From Hymenochaete sp. R1 (taxonomy: Eukaryota > Basidiomycota > Agaricomycetes > Hymenochaetales > Hymenochaetaceae), in assembly GCA_019400425.1 (NCBI GenBank), contig JAFREE010000058.1, forward strand, positions 62,001-126,000: a stretch of DNA of 64,000 bases. Direction: 5' to 3'. The notes beneath the pieces are model-generated. The model saw only the letters and a program-made list of their open reading frames with translations, did no database searches and had not been told where the DNA came from. Below, in pieces: positions 1 to 12,343 of this stretch; position 1 is the stretch's first letter, and the number at the start of each line of letters is the position of its first letter. The position numbers and the translations under genes were made by a program.

Positions 1-2
1 AC

Positions 3-908
3 TTTGAGGGAACAGTTTCCGTTGATGGAGTATTCCGAGTGTTGCATGGGGATGGAAATGGACCTTTATCTGCCTTCTTGGACGCTCTTAGGACACATCT
101 TGACATCGATTTATCCGTCAGAGAATATTCAGAGCATACCATTGGCGACGGCAAAAATGCGAAGGCCGCTTCGTACGTTGAGCTCGTGGAAGCAAACCGG
201 GAACCTGGGCAGAGACAGGGAGGCTGGTGGGGTGCTGGACTGGATACAGACATAGCCGGATCTGGTTTACGCGCAGTTTTGAGCGCGGTTAACAATCACA
301 TCGGGGACCGTTCTCTACCAGAGTTGAAGCTATCTGTCGGTGTCAACACACGATCAAGTCCAGCCGATGTGGCTTCCGCGATTCTTAACTCCATGCAGCT
401 CGATATTCCGAAGCGTTTGCAGGCACATTTTTTCGAGGCCGTTCAACGCGCTTCTCCCGAAGGTACCATCGGATATGACACTTTGGCTGAGCTGTTCCGA
501 TCGAGCTATGGATTTACTGTTCGCGACTTGACCCTCTTGCTTCAAAAGTTCACGATGGAACATCTCGGGGATGGCGAATCGCGTGTTGTAGATCTCTCCG
601 TCGTCATCAATGGACGTGAAATGAGAATAAAAGGAGAAGGCAATGGGCCTTTATCCGCTGTCTTGGCTGCCCTCAAGCCATATTACGAGGGCTCGTTGTC
701 CGTCCGAGAATACTCTGAACATTCAATTGGAGTGGGTACCGAAGTAAAAGCAGCGTCTTACATAGAACTGGTTCACATTACTTCCGGTGAGGGGCAATCA
801 AAAAAGTCTGGGTGCTGGGGAGCCGACGTCGACGAGGATATTAGTGTATCTGGCGTTAAGGCATTGTTGAATGCTGTTGCTCTTCATGTGCCTTTGCGAT
901 TGGAATAA
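3..908 (+). CDS. LEU4: 2-isopropylmalate synthase (LEU4 type), C-terminal part, 5' truncated by window edge
   Basis: This enzyme condenses acetyl-CoA with 2-ketoisovalerate, the first committed step of leucine synthesis, and its C-terminal LeuA dimer domain binds leucine as feedback inhibitor. The catalytic barrel lies upstream of the window. The open frame runs without introns from base 3 to a TAA at 906-908. It contains two LeuA dimer modules. The first begins at about base 54 with GDGNGPLSA, followed by SVREYSEH, KAASYVELV and a WWGAGLDTDI stretch. The second begins at about base 636 with GEGNGPLSA, SVREYSEH, KAASYIELV and CWGADVDEDI. Between them is a segment with the look of the family's linker (RSSPADV, IPKRLQAHF, VQ, LAELF). 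Usual family members have one such module, so this copy appears internally duplicated. It converges on the FAN1 gene, leaving about 150 bp for both 3' ends. Identity is from family motifs; start and upstream introns are not visible. Confidence 0.9.
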   Translation, partial: FEGTVSVDGVFRVLHGDGNGPLSAFLDALRTHLDIDLSVREYSEHTIGDGKNAKAASYVELVEANREPGQRQGGWWGAGLDTDIAGSGLRAVLSAVNNHIGDRSLPELKLSVGVNTRSSPADVASAILNSMQLDIPKRLQAHFFEAVQRASPEGTIGYDTLAELFRSSYGFTVRDLTLLLQKFTMEHLGDGESRVVDLSVVINGREMRIKGEGNGPLSAVLAALKPYYEGSLSVREYSEHSIGVGTEVKAASYIELVHITSGEGQSKKSGCWGADVDEDISVSGVKALLNAVALHVPLRLE

Positions 909-1058
909 GTAAACGGTACACCGTAATTTGAACGAGTGTATTTTACTATCCAATATAACTAAAAAAACCGTGGGTTCCTGGATTATCCCGATAACACAAT
1001 CAACAGAGAAGCAACACGACTGCACTAGTGCAAAATATGTGGTAAACTACGATTGACA

Positions 1059-4000
1059 TCAACTTCTCCTCGCTTTCTTCTGAGGCCTCTCAACGGTTTC
1101 GACATTTTCCTCAGGCTCTTCCTCAGACTCCAAGTCGACATCGCCGTCCACATTGATAGGTGAGTCTTCCTTCCCGTCGTCAGCACGATAAACTCGTATA
1201 ACTTTGTGCTTCTTTGGGGCATTTCGCATTTTATCACCCTCTTTTTCTCGTTCGGCAACACGACAGACCTCCACTGTGACGCCTGCTTGTCGGAGAACGT
1301 GAATCCATACCTAATTTAAATCAATCGAGGGTCACATGTCGAGGTGAATCTGACCGGCTTCACCTTCTGATTCTCTGATAGATTATCACCAGGTCCTTTG
1401 ACTTCAACGAATTTGGCCAGCCCGTCTTCTGCGCGCCAAACAATGAGGTCTGGTATACCACTATGCCTCCCACCATAATCTTCGCAAAACAAACGGCATA
1501 TCACAGATAGCCCTTTGCCACCGAGACACTGGAACATTTTGAAAAAACTGCCTATGAAGGGATGAACTTTCAACGTACTGTCACGATCTCAACAAGGTCC
1601 TGTCTCGTAAATTCGTTCCATCTGACGCCAACACACATCGTGTTGTTTTCCCTGTACTTCTCGTCCGTCCGTGCGAGAATTGCCGGAGCTTGACCATCTT
1701 CAATTTCACGAAGACGCTCTTCTATCGCTTCCCTCCTAGCGAAAAAAAAGCATTCTGTAGCGATGTCGAGAGGAGCAGATTGATAGGGTGTTTCGAAGGC
1801 ACCTGGGACAGATGAGAAAAGGATGTCCCAGAAAAGCAAGCCCCAGATTGTTGATACTATGCTGGCTTCGGAATGAAAGCTAATGGAGAAAGTATCGCTT
1901 TCAGTGAGGTATACCCCCAAAAACACAGAACTAAGCTACCCTTTGAACCCGTCCAGCTCAAGGTGATGGAGTACCAATGTTTCCACATTTACTTCTTCGC
2001 CAGTTTTCCCATACCAAATAGATTTCCCCATCCATCTCTCTTTCTTCATGGTAGCCTGAGAAAAAAGGTATATTGAAGAAATAACTCTCACAATTAGAGA
2101 TAACCATACCTTTACTTGATCAAGATGCTTCTGCACGGCTTCCTCGCCCTGCATCTGTACGGACACAGGAACAGTGGCTCTGTTCACAACCTTGGCCGTT
2201 TTGTCTGAAGGAACGAAAGGGCGTTTGAAAACGCGCTCTCCGGTTATCTTGATTTCTGGAGCCTTTTTTAATCGACCTAAACACTCGTGTCGGTCTTTCA
2301 CTGGAACCTTTAGACGCTTTTCCAGCCGTGATAAGCGGGCCTGAAGGGCTTGTCTATAAACTAATAACACTTTTGAATGAGAAAATACATTGGATAGAAA
2401 GGATTCAGGCGCACCGACATGAGTGTCTTCGTCATGCAATCCATCTACGACAACGCGCATAGCTTCCCGCAAGATTTTCTCCGAATCTTCCTTCGACGAT
2501 GGACCTGCTTCTCCGTCCGCCGTTTTCTTACTTCGAGATTTATGATGCATAAGGATAAGTGCCCATCGGTCATACCAGGCTCCGCGTTTGCCACGACGCC
2601 AACGTCGCTGGCCTAATAGTTCCTTCAGAAGATGTATCTCGCGATCGAAATCCTTGAGCTTGCCGAAAGCAGTTGCTCCTGCAAATTGTACGATATTTCA
2701 ATAGGTTTTTCTTGGAACTTAAATGTTACACCGACCTTTGAATACGATACGCGTTAAGATATATCCTTCATCGAACCGCTCTAAACCACCTATACGAGAT
2801 TCCATGCCGCCTCGTTCCTGAACAAGCTTTTGCCATCTTGGGTAAACGAGGTTGAAAACTCCAATGACATACTTGGCGTTGATCACCGTCTGAGATTCCT
2901 TCTCAATAGGCACGATCTGTTCATTACTTCTTTCAGTGTTTGAAGTAATGCTCATGCTACGAGAACGAGGCTTGTAAGGAGACTTGGACAACCCGTTTTC
3001 TTTCCCTGACTCCGCTGCTTCAATCGGCGGAGTTGATCGTGGTACAAGTGTATGAGGAGGAGGGCCCTGTAATGTGCAGTCTCGTTCTGAGCCATGAACC
3101 CACGCATCGACATGTTGCTGGGCAAGCTCTATGTCAATGCTACCTTCGAGCATGAGATCCACTGCAGCTTCCATCCTGAGAGCATCTTCGTATGCTACAA
3201 GCAAGTCCCGAGAAAGGAAGACCTCGGGCGTTCTCACATAAGTGTAGAGTGGATAAAAGCGCTTCCGACAACGCCTTAGCAAAGCTGGGGTCAGAAGAGA
3301 TATTGGATGTTCGGTTCTAGAATCACAAGGTCGTCAGTGAGTGTGGGGACTCCCAAACGATGTCCGTCAACTCTTACGAGCGGAAATAAATGATATGCAA
3401 TCGATGGAATAGAGCATTTATAGCGTCGTTTATTCGCACACATTTTCCTGACCAGTTCGCGTGAGAAATATCCAATAATTGTGAAGTGGAAATATCTCTC
3501 ACTCAGACATTTCAAGACATGGCTACGTAGAACATCGACTTGAACGGGACTCCTCTGGACGGGCCGGAATGAAAGGAACGTTTGCTTCAGATTCACGGTA
3601 TTGGCATCTTTGGCCGTCTTTCTCGACTTAAACTTGGAAGAGGAGGTGATGAGTGTTGACTGGGCAGACGCTGTCGAAAGAAGCCCTTCAATCATGGCTC
3701 GCCTCTAAGGATAAAAAACCTTTCAGCCGACCTCAATAATGATGAAAGTTTGGACAACATACGGTAGTACATGAATTTGGTAGTTTGAAGGTCTTGGCAA
3801 GACCCTTCAGTTCTTCGACGTTAAGACAATTGACAAGGTCTTCTAAGGTAGCGATGTTCTCATCTTCAGCATAGAAACTAAGATTTCCCAAGGAGACGGC
3901 GGTCGCGGTCGAAGTCGAGGAACGCAGTTCCCGTAGCGTCTCAGCGTCATTCGTGGTTTGTGAGCATGGTACATGGTACGAGGGCGAAGGAACAATGATG

Positions 4001-4608
4001 GCATTTCTATTGCTGTCGTTCGAGAACAATGATGTCGAAACAGAAATTGATTCGTTCGGCGTCTTAGATGTTGATCCTTCGCGCGAATTTGCATTAGAGT
4101 TGAGAGTTCCACATAGCTCGTTGATAGCGTCAACAATGCCATCCGTGCCTAGTTCCGCGACGTATTTAAGTTGATCCAGTCGGTACCACTTTCCCGTTTT
4201 TCTAACCAGTAATCGAGCCAGAAGATAACGAGCTTTGTCTAAATCCTGTTGTTAGAACAAGGTCTTGTGTTTGAAGGCTTAGAGACAGGTCACCTACACG
4301 ATAACGAGCTGTACGCGCTGAAGAAAGCCAACTCTTCTTCTGAGAAAAGAAAGCTTTCGTGTTCTAAGACCACCTTTACCATTGCTGATGAAAAGTAATT
4401 CAGTTTAACGACAACACCTGTTTTTCGAGATACACGCACATTCCACTAACGCAACATACATCGACTCCCTGGCCTTACCCTTCTCGTTCGTATCCATTGC
4501 TTCATTTTCCTCCTCTGGTAATGCATCTTCAAATGTCACATCTGCTTCTTCTTCTTCTTCCCTCCTCATAGGAGTACACCAAAATATAAGGTTATCCGCC
4601 GCTGACAT
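1059..4608 (-). CDS. FAN1: FAN1-type structure-specific nuclease (SAP and VRR-NUC domains)
   Basis: FAN1 cuts branched DNA during interstrand crosslink repair in the nucleus. In transcription order the exons show: an acidic N-terminal stretch ending ESMYVALVES; MVKVVLEHESFLF; LSYKARYLLARLLVRK and KWYRLDQL; a SAP-like helix pair (ATLEDLVNCL, VEELKGLAK) near 3790-3860; a helical repeat region (TYVRTPEVF, LVAYEDALRME); the LLFWDILF, VPGAFETPYQSAPLD block; and the VRR-NUC nuclease with GIPDL and VEVKGPGDNLS. In the last exon IHVLRQAGVTVEVC is followed by an acidic/basic tail. D of GIPDL and E/K of VEVKG are the expected PD-(D/E)XK catalytic residues. Introns visible with consistent phase include 4385-4439 and 4239-4297. 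No UBZ finger is seen. The start is uncertain: ATGs at 4686, 4608 and 4568 are in one frame; I use 4608. Confidence 0.86.
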
Positions 4609-4973
4609 TGAGCGCAAAGGGCAGACGTTGAGGTGAACAAGGTTTGTCGGTCCAGAGCATCCAAGTCCCGAGTAGAGGTATTGCAAAGGCTTCGTTCGAA
4701 GCTGTATATTATGCGAGTATCCAAAGGTACGGTATTTGCTGGTTTCCGAGTAAGATGTATGTCTATAGCTAAGAGTGTTTGGCTGCGAATCATGTCGAGT
4801 GAAACATTGTTAAAGAGCGCACGTGACAATGTGACAAACGCGTCCGTGACGCTCATTAAACCAACCAACTAGCCCCTTCCGGGCGTTCCCGAAGACGTTT
4901 GCGCAGAGGTTTTTGTCGCTCTGAAGTCACACGAACTTTGTTGTCCCATTATCATTACTATGCACTTTAACTT

Positions 4974-7301
4974 TCATGAAGCTACTTCGACGGTATCAAC
5001 TGCTCCTCGACCAGATAATTTGCTCGCTTCTTTCTCGACAACGGACACTTCGTCAGCGACGCTCTTCTCTTTCTGCATAACACCACTATTTCCTCCACCA
5101 TTTTTGCTACCCACGTTTCTGATCGGTCCGGTAAACCAGTATTTCCCTCCATACACTGGGATATAGAAGTAAACGATGGCCAAAACTATCACGCCTCCGA
5201 GAACGACTGCAGTGTAGTTCATCGTGTCCGCATTTGGGTGCGGTGTGGTAGGGAACATGACAACAACAGTCATAAAAATCATCCAAGCCACTGCAATTAG
5301 TGCCACAGGTACACTCTGCGGTTTATTTTTTAATGTCGGATCAGCGTGTTACCCAAAAAAAAAGTTCATGCTCACAAAGTAACCAAGATAGAATGGCCCA
5401 GGAATGAAATTTTTGTTCGAGAGCGCACGAGCCATTATCGGAATGCAATACGCGACGTTCTGGCTTGCAACCGACGATGCAAAGACTGCGGTGATTGCAG
5501 CCGCACCAGCGAATGCCAGGAGCCCCATAGCCAGAGCGGCGGCAGCGGCTATCCAAACACCATTAATGGGAGTCTTCGTATATGAGTTGACGCGGGCGAT
5601 TGTTCGAGAAAATGGGAGACCCCCATCTCGCGAAAACGCAAATGTTTGTCGACTAGATGCAAGAAGCTGAGAACTCAGAAATGAGCAGCAACCCTTAACG
5701 AATGCGTAAACAATCGCACTATACTCGACCCCATCATAAATTGAACTGCAATTATAAGAGACCATAGTGCTAAGGTTCCATGCTTTCCAAAGCTATTAAA
5801 GAAGATCTACGAAATTTATTAATGATTTAAAAAGCTTTGAGAGAAAGGTGGCCAGCTTACCGTAGCCAGAGGCTGGCCAATGGGGTTAGACAAGATGCCT
5901 TCAAGATCTGTACCCATGTTGAAAACAAGAGCCATATTGATAGCTGCAGCATCCGGTCAACGACTTTTCATTATGTTTGTCTTTTCACTCACCCCATCCG
6001 ACAAGACCCGCAACAGCAGCAGAAGAGATTATGGCAAAAGGAACAGCGGTACGCGCGTTGGTAGCCTCCTCGCTGATATGGACGCTAGAATCATATGCAC
6101 CTAAATGAAACATGAAATTAGAAAACAGAGATAGCTTATTGGTCAGAGAGGCAAACCGATAGTCCATACAGGAGCTAGAAAGCTCAAGACGAATGCATAT
6201 CCGTCAACCCACCCATTCACTGCAAAAGAGAGCATTAGAGAAGTCGCCTCCACCAAAATGATGGATCGTACGGTTCGCGAATCCTCCCAGTGCATAACTG
6301 GCGCTGTTCTTGAACTCTTTTGGTGTAGCCGCTGGGAGCGCGATAACAACCGCGAGGCATAGACTACAATAAGATGTTCGGCATGGTCGCTAGTCGCAGA
6401 AATGTCAACACGTACATAAGATTAAGCACAATATAAAGATTCTGTACACGAGCCAATATTCTCGTCGCAAGGCTGCATACCAGTGCATGGGAAACCAGAA
6501 CCGCTGCATATACTCCACTAATCCATGTTAATCAATATCATGAGAATAGTGCATATATACTCTGGCTCACTAAGTTTGGCCAGTAGTCGCAACAAACGTC
6601 ATATCGGAACCGATGCTTGCTGCTGCCATAATTTGGATCGCAAGGCCCCAATCAACCGAAGCCACGCCAGCGATAAGGCCTAATGTATTTGCATCTGAGG
6701 GAGGATAAGCCGGGTATCTGAAAGAATACTGCTCTAATCACTCACAACCAACAATCCATGAAGTGAAACACCTCCAGCTAGGTGAAGAGTACGTAAAGGT
6801 CCAGTAGTACAAGCCTCCGGACGTCGGCATCGCAGACCCCAGTTCTCCCATTGCAAGAGAAATAAAAATTGCCATCACAGAGCACGCAGCCCACTGGAAT
6901 GAAGGAGTTAACGTACGTTCTCGATCATGAATGAAAAGACTCAACACCCCAAACCATGGCGGACGTGCCTCCGTTCGGAATGGCATAGACGAGTACAGAG
7001 CTGGGGTAGTCACCTTTAAGTCTCGGTCTTCCAAACATTTTGGAACACGTACGCAATGGACGGAACAACGCCTATAATGCTGAAGGAAACACCGAATAGT
7101 TCAATTTTGCTAAACTGTCGTTTGAACTATATCCCTGAAGCATAAGAATTGACAAAACATGAACAAGACTTGTGGAATACTTGCCTCTTGCTTGTAACCG
7201 AGGCGGGCAAGTAGTTCTTCGTCAGAAGACAATTCATGACCCTCAGTGCTAGGCGGAGGTAAAGCAAGCTTGTCATCGTCGTCGGCCATTGTTGCGAGCA
7301 T
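4974..7301 (-). CDS. Amino acid/GABA-type permease of the APC superfamily
   Basis: A plasma or vacuolar membrane transporter of the fungal amino acid/choline/GABA permease group, predicted from about twelve hydrophobic segments spread over roughly ten exons. The first exon encodes an acidic soluble N-terminus ending ELLARLGYKQE. The next begins FKRQFSKIELFGVSFS, a hallmark of this group, and is followed by YAIPNGGTSAMVWG, then LAMGELGSAMPTSGG and LYYWTF. Toward the C-terminus come SSRQTFAFSRDGGLPFS and TPINGVW, then VYFYIPVYGGKYWFTGP and a hydrophilic tail rich in K, E and S. The start at 7301 is the first Met; a second, at 7289 (MADDDDKL), fits equally well. Substrate cannot be told from sequence. 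It is divergent from UPF1, with 474 bp between start codons. Individual splice joins were not all resolved. Confidence 0.85.
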
Positions 7302-7775
7302 AAACCTGTCAGATAGTTGTATGAAGATAAGGCAAAGCGACCAAGGTGTTCGTTGATAAGCTGCTGTGTTTTAATAGAATTGGCGTGGGCATTTGGTCAT
7401 TAGAGGCGATTCGGTGCCAAAGCGGCTTCTGCTGGTGGGCCATGTTTCCGGCATATACCATCGCGTTCGAAAGCCTTTGACGCGCTCGTAGACGGCGACG
7501 ATGAGCTGCAATCTGGCGCACTTGTGATTGTGTGTGGGTTGTCTGACGAAGGATGTAATTTCAAGTTAGGAAAAGTACAAAGATTGTAAAAGAACGACTC
7601 AAAATCAGAGAGCCTCAGCCCGGCCCCGGAATGAGCGATGACGTAACCATAAATTATGTCATTTCACCTTGCCACAGACAGATCTGCGTGCACGACCATG
7701 GCTTCCTCCCTTGCTTGAAACCTCCTGCAGTACAAGTAGTAATCTCACCTTCGGGTACCTCGTCTTCAAGCTGCC

Positions 7776-10700
7776 ATGGACACTTTCGACAATTTCCAGT
7801 ATGACAACGGCTCTACCTACGGTGGGCTTCCGATCGTAGACGACACGTCTTCAGTTGTGTCCGGATTCACGAATAACACTCAGAGCAGGCTGCCCTCCGA
7901 CCTCGAATCCCTATCAGGTTTGTCCATTTCTGCAGAGTCGTCAGCGCGTCAGGCGAACGAGAGAAGCAAATCCGATAGGCAAGCTGTCGCTCGCTCAGAT
8001 GCCGTCGACGAAGAGTTGGACGGCGTGTTGGACGACCTCAAGGATGACAATGCTGTGGAGTTGCCGCCGCATGCATGCAGGTTTGTTACCTCTTCTGGCT
8101 TCTGCCATTACTCTGAATTCTACTGACGAACTATTAGCTACTGTGGTATACACTCACCATCGTCGGTCGTGAAATGTTTGGTATGCTCTAAGTGGTTTTG
8201 CAATTCCCGAGGAAATACATCGGCTTCGCATATTGTAAACCATCTTGTGCGTGCCAAGCACAAGGAAGTCGTCTTGCATGCCGAAAGCCCATTGGGAGAA
8301 ACGACGCCGGAGTGTTATAATTGTGGAAGCAAGAATGTATTTATGCTCGGTTTTATTCCTGCGAAGAGTGATACAGTAGTGGTTCTTTTGTGCAGGTAAG
8401 TTACGCTAGCGTAATTATTTCCTGCTCTTCCTGACGAATAGCCTTGTAGACAGCCATGTGCTGCGGTCTCCAAAGATATTTCGTGGAATGCAAGTCTATG
8501 GGCACCGCTGATTGACGACCGTTCTTTCTTGTCATGGCTTGTCAAGCCTCCAAGTGAAGCTGAGCAGCTTCGATCTCGCCAAATTTCATTTGCACAGATC
8601 AATCGTCTGGAGGATTTGTGGCGCGACAATGCTAATGCGACTCTGGAAGACCTTGAAAAGCCGGGGGTAGACGACGAGCCCCAACCCATTCTTCTCCGCT
8701 ATGAAGATGCTTACCAATATCAAAACATATTTGGCCCCTTAGTCAAAATCGAGGCAGATTATGATAAGCGATTAAAGGAGAGTCAGACTCAAACGGATAT
8801 TACTGTGCGCTGGGATTTGGGTCTTAATCACAAGAGAGTTGCGTGGTTCAATCTTCCGAAGCTTGAGAGCGGTGAAGTAAGACTAGCTGTGGGAGACGAA
8901 CTTCGATTGCGCTACCTTGGGGACGCGCGTAAACCATGGGAAGGCGTAGGGCATGTGATCAAGATTCCCAACAGTTAGTCTCTTTTTTGCTTCATACTAG
9001 TGGTTTCCGCAGCTGACGGGCCGCAGACGTTTCAGATGAAATTGGCCTCGAACTGAGGAAGAATGAAGGCGTCCCAACCGATCTCATGCAGAACTTCATT
9101 GTCGATTTCGTCTGGAAATCAACCAGTTTTGACCGCATGCAGCTCGCTATGAAAACGTTTGCTGTTGATGAGAAAAGTGTTAGCGGCTATATAGTGAGTC
9201 TGGGGCTCATCAATGGTTCCGGGAACGTGAATTACTCAATGCTTCACTTAAGTACCATAAACTTCTTGGCCATGAGCTTGAACCACAAGTCCTCCGCACC
9301 CAGATGCCCAAGCGCTTTTCTGCGCCTGGGCTCCCCGAGCTCAATCACTCTCAGATGTATGCTGTCAAAAGTGTTCTTCAGAAACCACTCAGCCTTATTC
9401 AGGTCTGTCCCCACCTATATGTTTGAATGCATGCATTACTTACGACCCTGGTTTTAGGGTCCTCCCGGGACTGGCAAGACAGTTACATCAGCGTCTATCG
9501 TATATCACCTTGCCAAGATGAACCCAGGTCAAGTGCTTGTCTGCGCCCCTTCTAACGTAGCGGTCGACCAGCTCACCGAGAAGATACATGCAACGGGTCT
9601 TAAGGTCGTTCGCTTGACGGCAAAATCACGAGAGGCGCTGGACTCTTCTGTGGCCTTTCTCACACTGCATCAACAAGTTGCCAATAATACGACAAATATC
9701 GAACTACAAAAGCTGATTCAACTAAAGAATGAGCAAGGAGAGCTCAGTTCGAACGACGAACGCAAATACAAGACACTCATTCGACAAAGTGAGAAAGAGA
9801 TATTGAGTGTCGCCGATGTCATTTGCGCTACATGTGTCGGGTGCGGCGACCCAAGGTTGAGCAAATTGAAGTTTAGGACTGTCCTCATTGATGAAGCCAC
9901 GCAAGCTGCTGAACCTGGTGCGTCCATCGACTGTCCGTATTTGATGTAATACTTGACATGGTTTACCCAGAATGTATGATTCCACTGGTTCTTGGATGCA
10001 AGCAAGTTGTCCTTGTTGGTGACCATCAGGTTTGTGCTCTGTTCGATACATGATGCTGTCCCTCGGTACTGATTTGGTGATCTAGCAACTCGGGCCTGTC
10101 ATTATGAACAAGAAGGCTGCAAGAGCGGGCCTCACCCAATCACTTTTTGAACGACTCGTCGTTCTCGGTAACCGCCCTATCCGCTTGCAGGTGCAGTATC
10201 GTATGCACCCGTGCCTCTCCGAGTTCCCTTCGAATATGTTTTATGAGGGGACGCTGCAGAACGGTGTCACGGCTCCTGAGCGATTGAGAAAGAACGTGGA
10301 CTTCCCCTGGCCAGTACCCGATACGCCCATGTTCTTTTATCAAAACCTTGGACAGGAGGAAATTTCTTCAAGCGGAACGTCGTTCCTCAACAGGTGCATT
10401 TCTCATCTAATTATTCCACAGACCATGTGCTCACCTTTCCTATCCTCAAAGAACCGAAGCCTCGAACGTCGAAAAGATTGTGACTAAGTTTTTCAAAGCT
10501 GGCGTCATACCAGGTCAAATCGGTGTCGTTACCCCGTACGAAGGACAACGATCGTACATCGTCAACTATATGCAATTCCACGGGTCACTCAAAAAAGATT
10601 TGTATAAGGAGGTCGAAGTCGCGAGTGTAGATGCTTTCCAAGGTCGTGAAAAGGACTACATCATTCTGAGCTGTGTCAGGAGCAACGAACATCAGGGGAT

Positions 10701-11505
10701 CGGATTTTTGAATGACCCGAGGCGATTGAATGTAGCTCTGACTCGTGCAAAGTATGGTGTTGTTATTTTGGGAAACCCTAAAGTTCTGAGCAAGGTAAGG
10801 TTCTACTCTCTATATAAACTTCCCGGTTCACAAGCAATTCCCCCTTAGCATCCTCTTTGGCATTACTTGTTGACGCACTACAAAGAGCAGAATTGCCTTG
10901 TAGAGGGACCTCTGAATAACCTACAGCCCAGCATGATTCAGTTCAGCAAGCCCAGACGGGCGCTTAACAAGTCCATGGATCAATTCCGTCGCCACGAGGT
11001 TAACGCTAGGGACCTCCTAGGTGGCCCCAGCGGGCGCTCCGGTACTCCGAGCCGATTCGACGCTAGCTTCTACCGAACACACGATCCGCTTGGTTACATT
11101 CCTTCTGACGTGCAGTCGCTGCGCTCTCAGGCAACGTACTCTTCTGGACTACCGATGTTTGCCTCCGCAGGTAGTCCTTTCGGTCAGGTCCAGAGGTCAT
11201 CAGGGGGGCAGAAGCGCAGCACCTACGGAGGATATGCTAGTTCTATCATTTCGCAGGACATTGGACAAAGCGTTGGAGATTCAAGCAGCGTCATCGGCGG
11301 GGCGGCGCCTTCTGAACGTGGAAGCAGTATAGCGTATTCCCAGTCCGACAGACTTCGTCGTCGAGGATCATTGTCGTCTATGGCTGGCGCGTCTGACATG
11401 GGAAGTCTTTCTCAGTTTGACTACAAGAGTCAAGACGACTCGGGTGACCTCGACGACATGAAATCACAGTACACTGGCACTCAGTCAGGAGTCACTGTTT
11501 TCTGA
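7776..11505 (+). CDS. UPF1: UPF1/NAM7 ATP-dependent RNA helicase of nonsense-mediated decay
   Basis: UPF1 is the SF1 helicase that recognises premature termination in the cytoplasm and triggers mRNA decay. After an acidic N-terminus come the Cys/His zinc region ([50 protein letters not shown]), then [19 protein letters not shown] and the RNA-binding 1B domain. The helicase motifs follow: [66 protein letters not shown] and [10 protein letters not shown]. About nine introns of ordinary size were joined in phase, for example HQQ across 10029-10084 and KHP across 10794-10848. The protein is about 1,070 aa. The C-terminal tail (from about 10940) is Ser/Gly-rich and carries six SQ and one TQ dipeptides before a final GVTVF. 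Identity is close to certain. Confidence 0.97.
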
Positions 11506-12343
11506 TCACTGGACGTCATCTAATAGCCCATCATGGATCTCACCAGCGAGGACGGCCACGTATTTCATGGCGCTAACGCTGAACGACAGGCTACCTACGA
11601 CCTCTGACAATGTGATTTCGAACACAAAATTTGTCGGAGGACGAGTTATTGGCCCAGACAGTAATCCTTCGCTCATTGGAATGAGGATCGCCCAGGCGAA
11701 CTTATGGGTCGTCTTATCTATCCTTTCAACCTTACTGTAGAAGAGGAATCCTGCTCACCACATGCTTGCGTTCTGTCTACTTCATAGAAGATCCTATGTG
11801 TCTTCCATTGATGGATATGAACGTACTGTATATACTTGAAATGACCTATTATGTTTATATTTAATCGAAGCAAGGACGCGGGAGTCCAAGGAACGTCTAT
11901 TTCACCCTGTGAAATGTCAATGAGCAAGAACATATTAAATATTGTATCATTGCAGAGCAGATGGCACGCCTTACACCAATCCCTACCCAATCATTCATCA
12001 ACCAAAGAAACCAAAGTATACAAATTCTGTCGTCCCTCGCCGAACAAACGGGAGGCTAGTCTGAGGCGCAGTTACGACTTCAGATACCGCTTCTTCGAGC
12101 TTGAGAAAAGTATTTTGCCGACACGAACGGAGCTATGTCCAAAGAGTGAAGAGTAAGGGGGTGTATATCAAGTCGCAGCATAACCACGAGTACGCTAAAC
12201 CATAAAGATAAGGGTAGTACCAATTGTGCCAAAGAAAATGAATTCTGAAGATGACTTTATAAGCGCTGGAGCATCTTACTTTCCAAAACACACCATCCAC
12301 ACTCGAGGAAGTCGACAATCCAAGGGACACTTCAAATCACAAC
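11506..12343 (+). other. Gene-free interval: UPF1 3' region and 5' region of the next gene
   Basis: No coding frame here shows family motifs or splice-consistent exons. The first few hundred bases are probably the UPF1 3' untranslated region. Short frames in the interval, including one beginning at 12226, do not join in phase to the downstream exons. No repeat or RNA gene was recognised. Confidence 0.5.

Noticed and set aside
4231..4300. Apparent frame break between two FAN1 exons
   Set aside because: Using the obvious acceptor gave a stop, but the acceptor seven bases downstream restores the conserved SLSYKARYLL sequence in phase.
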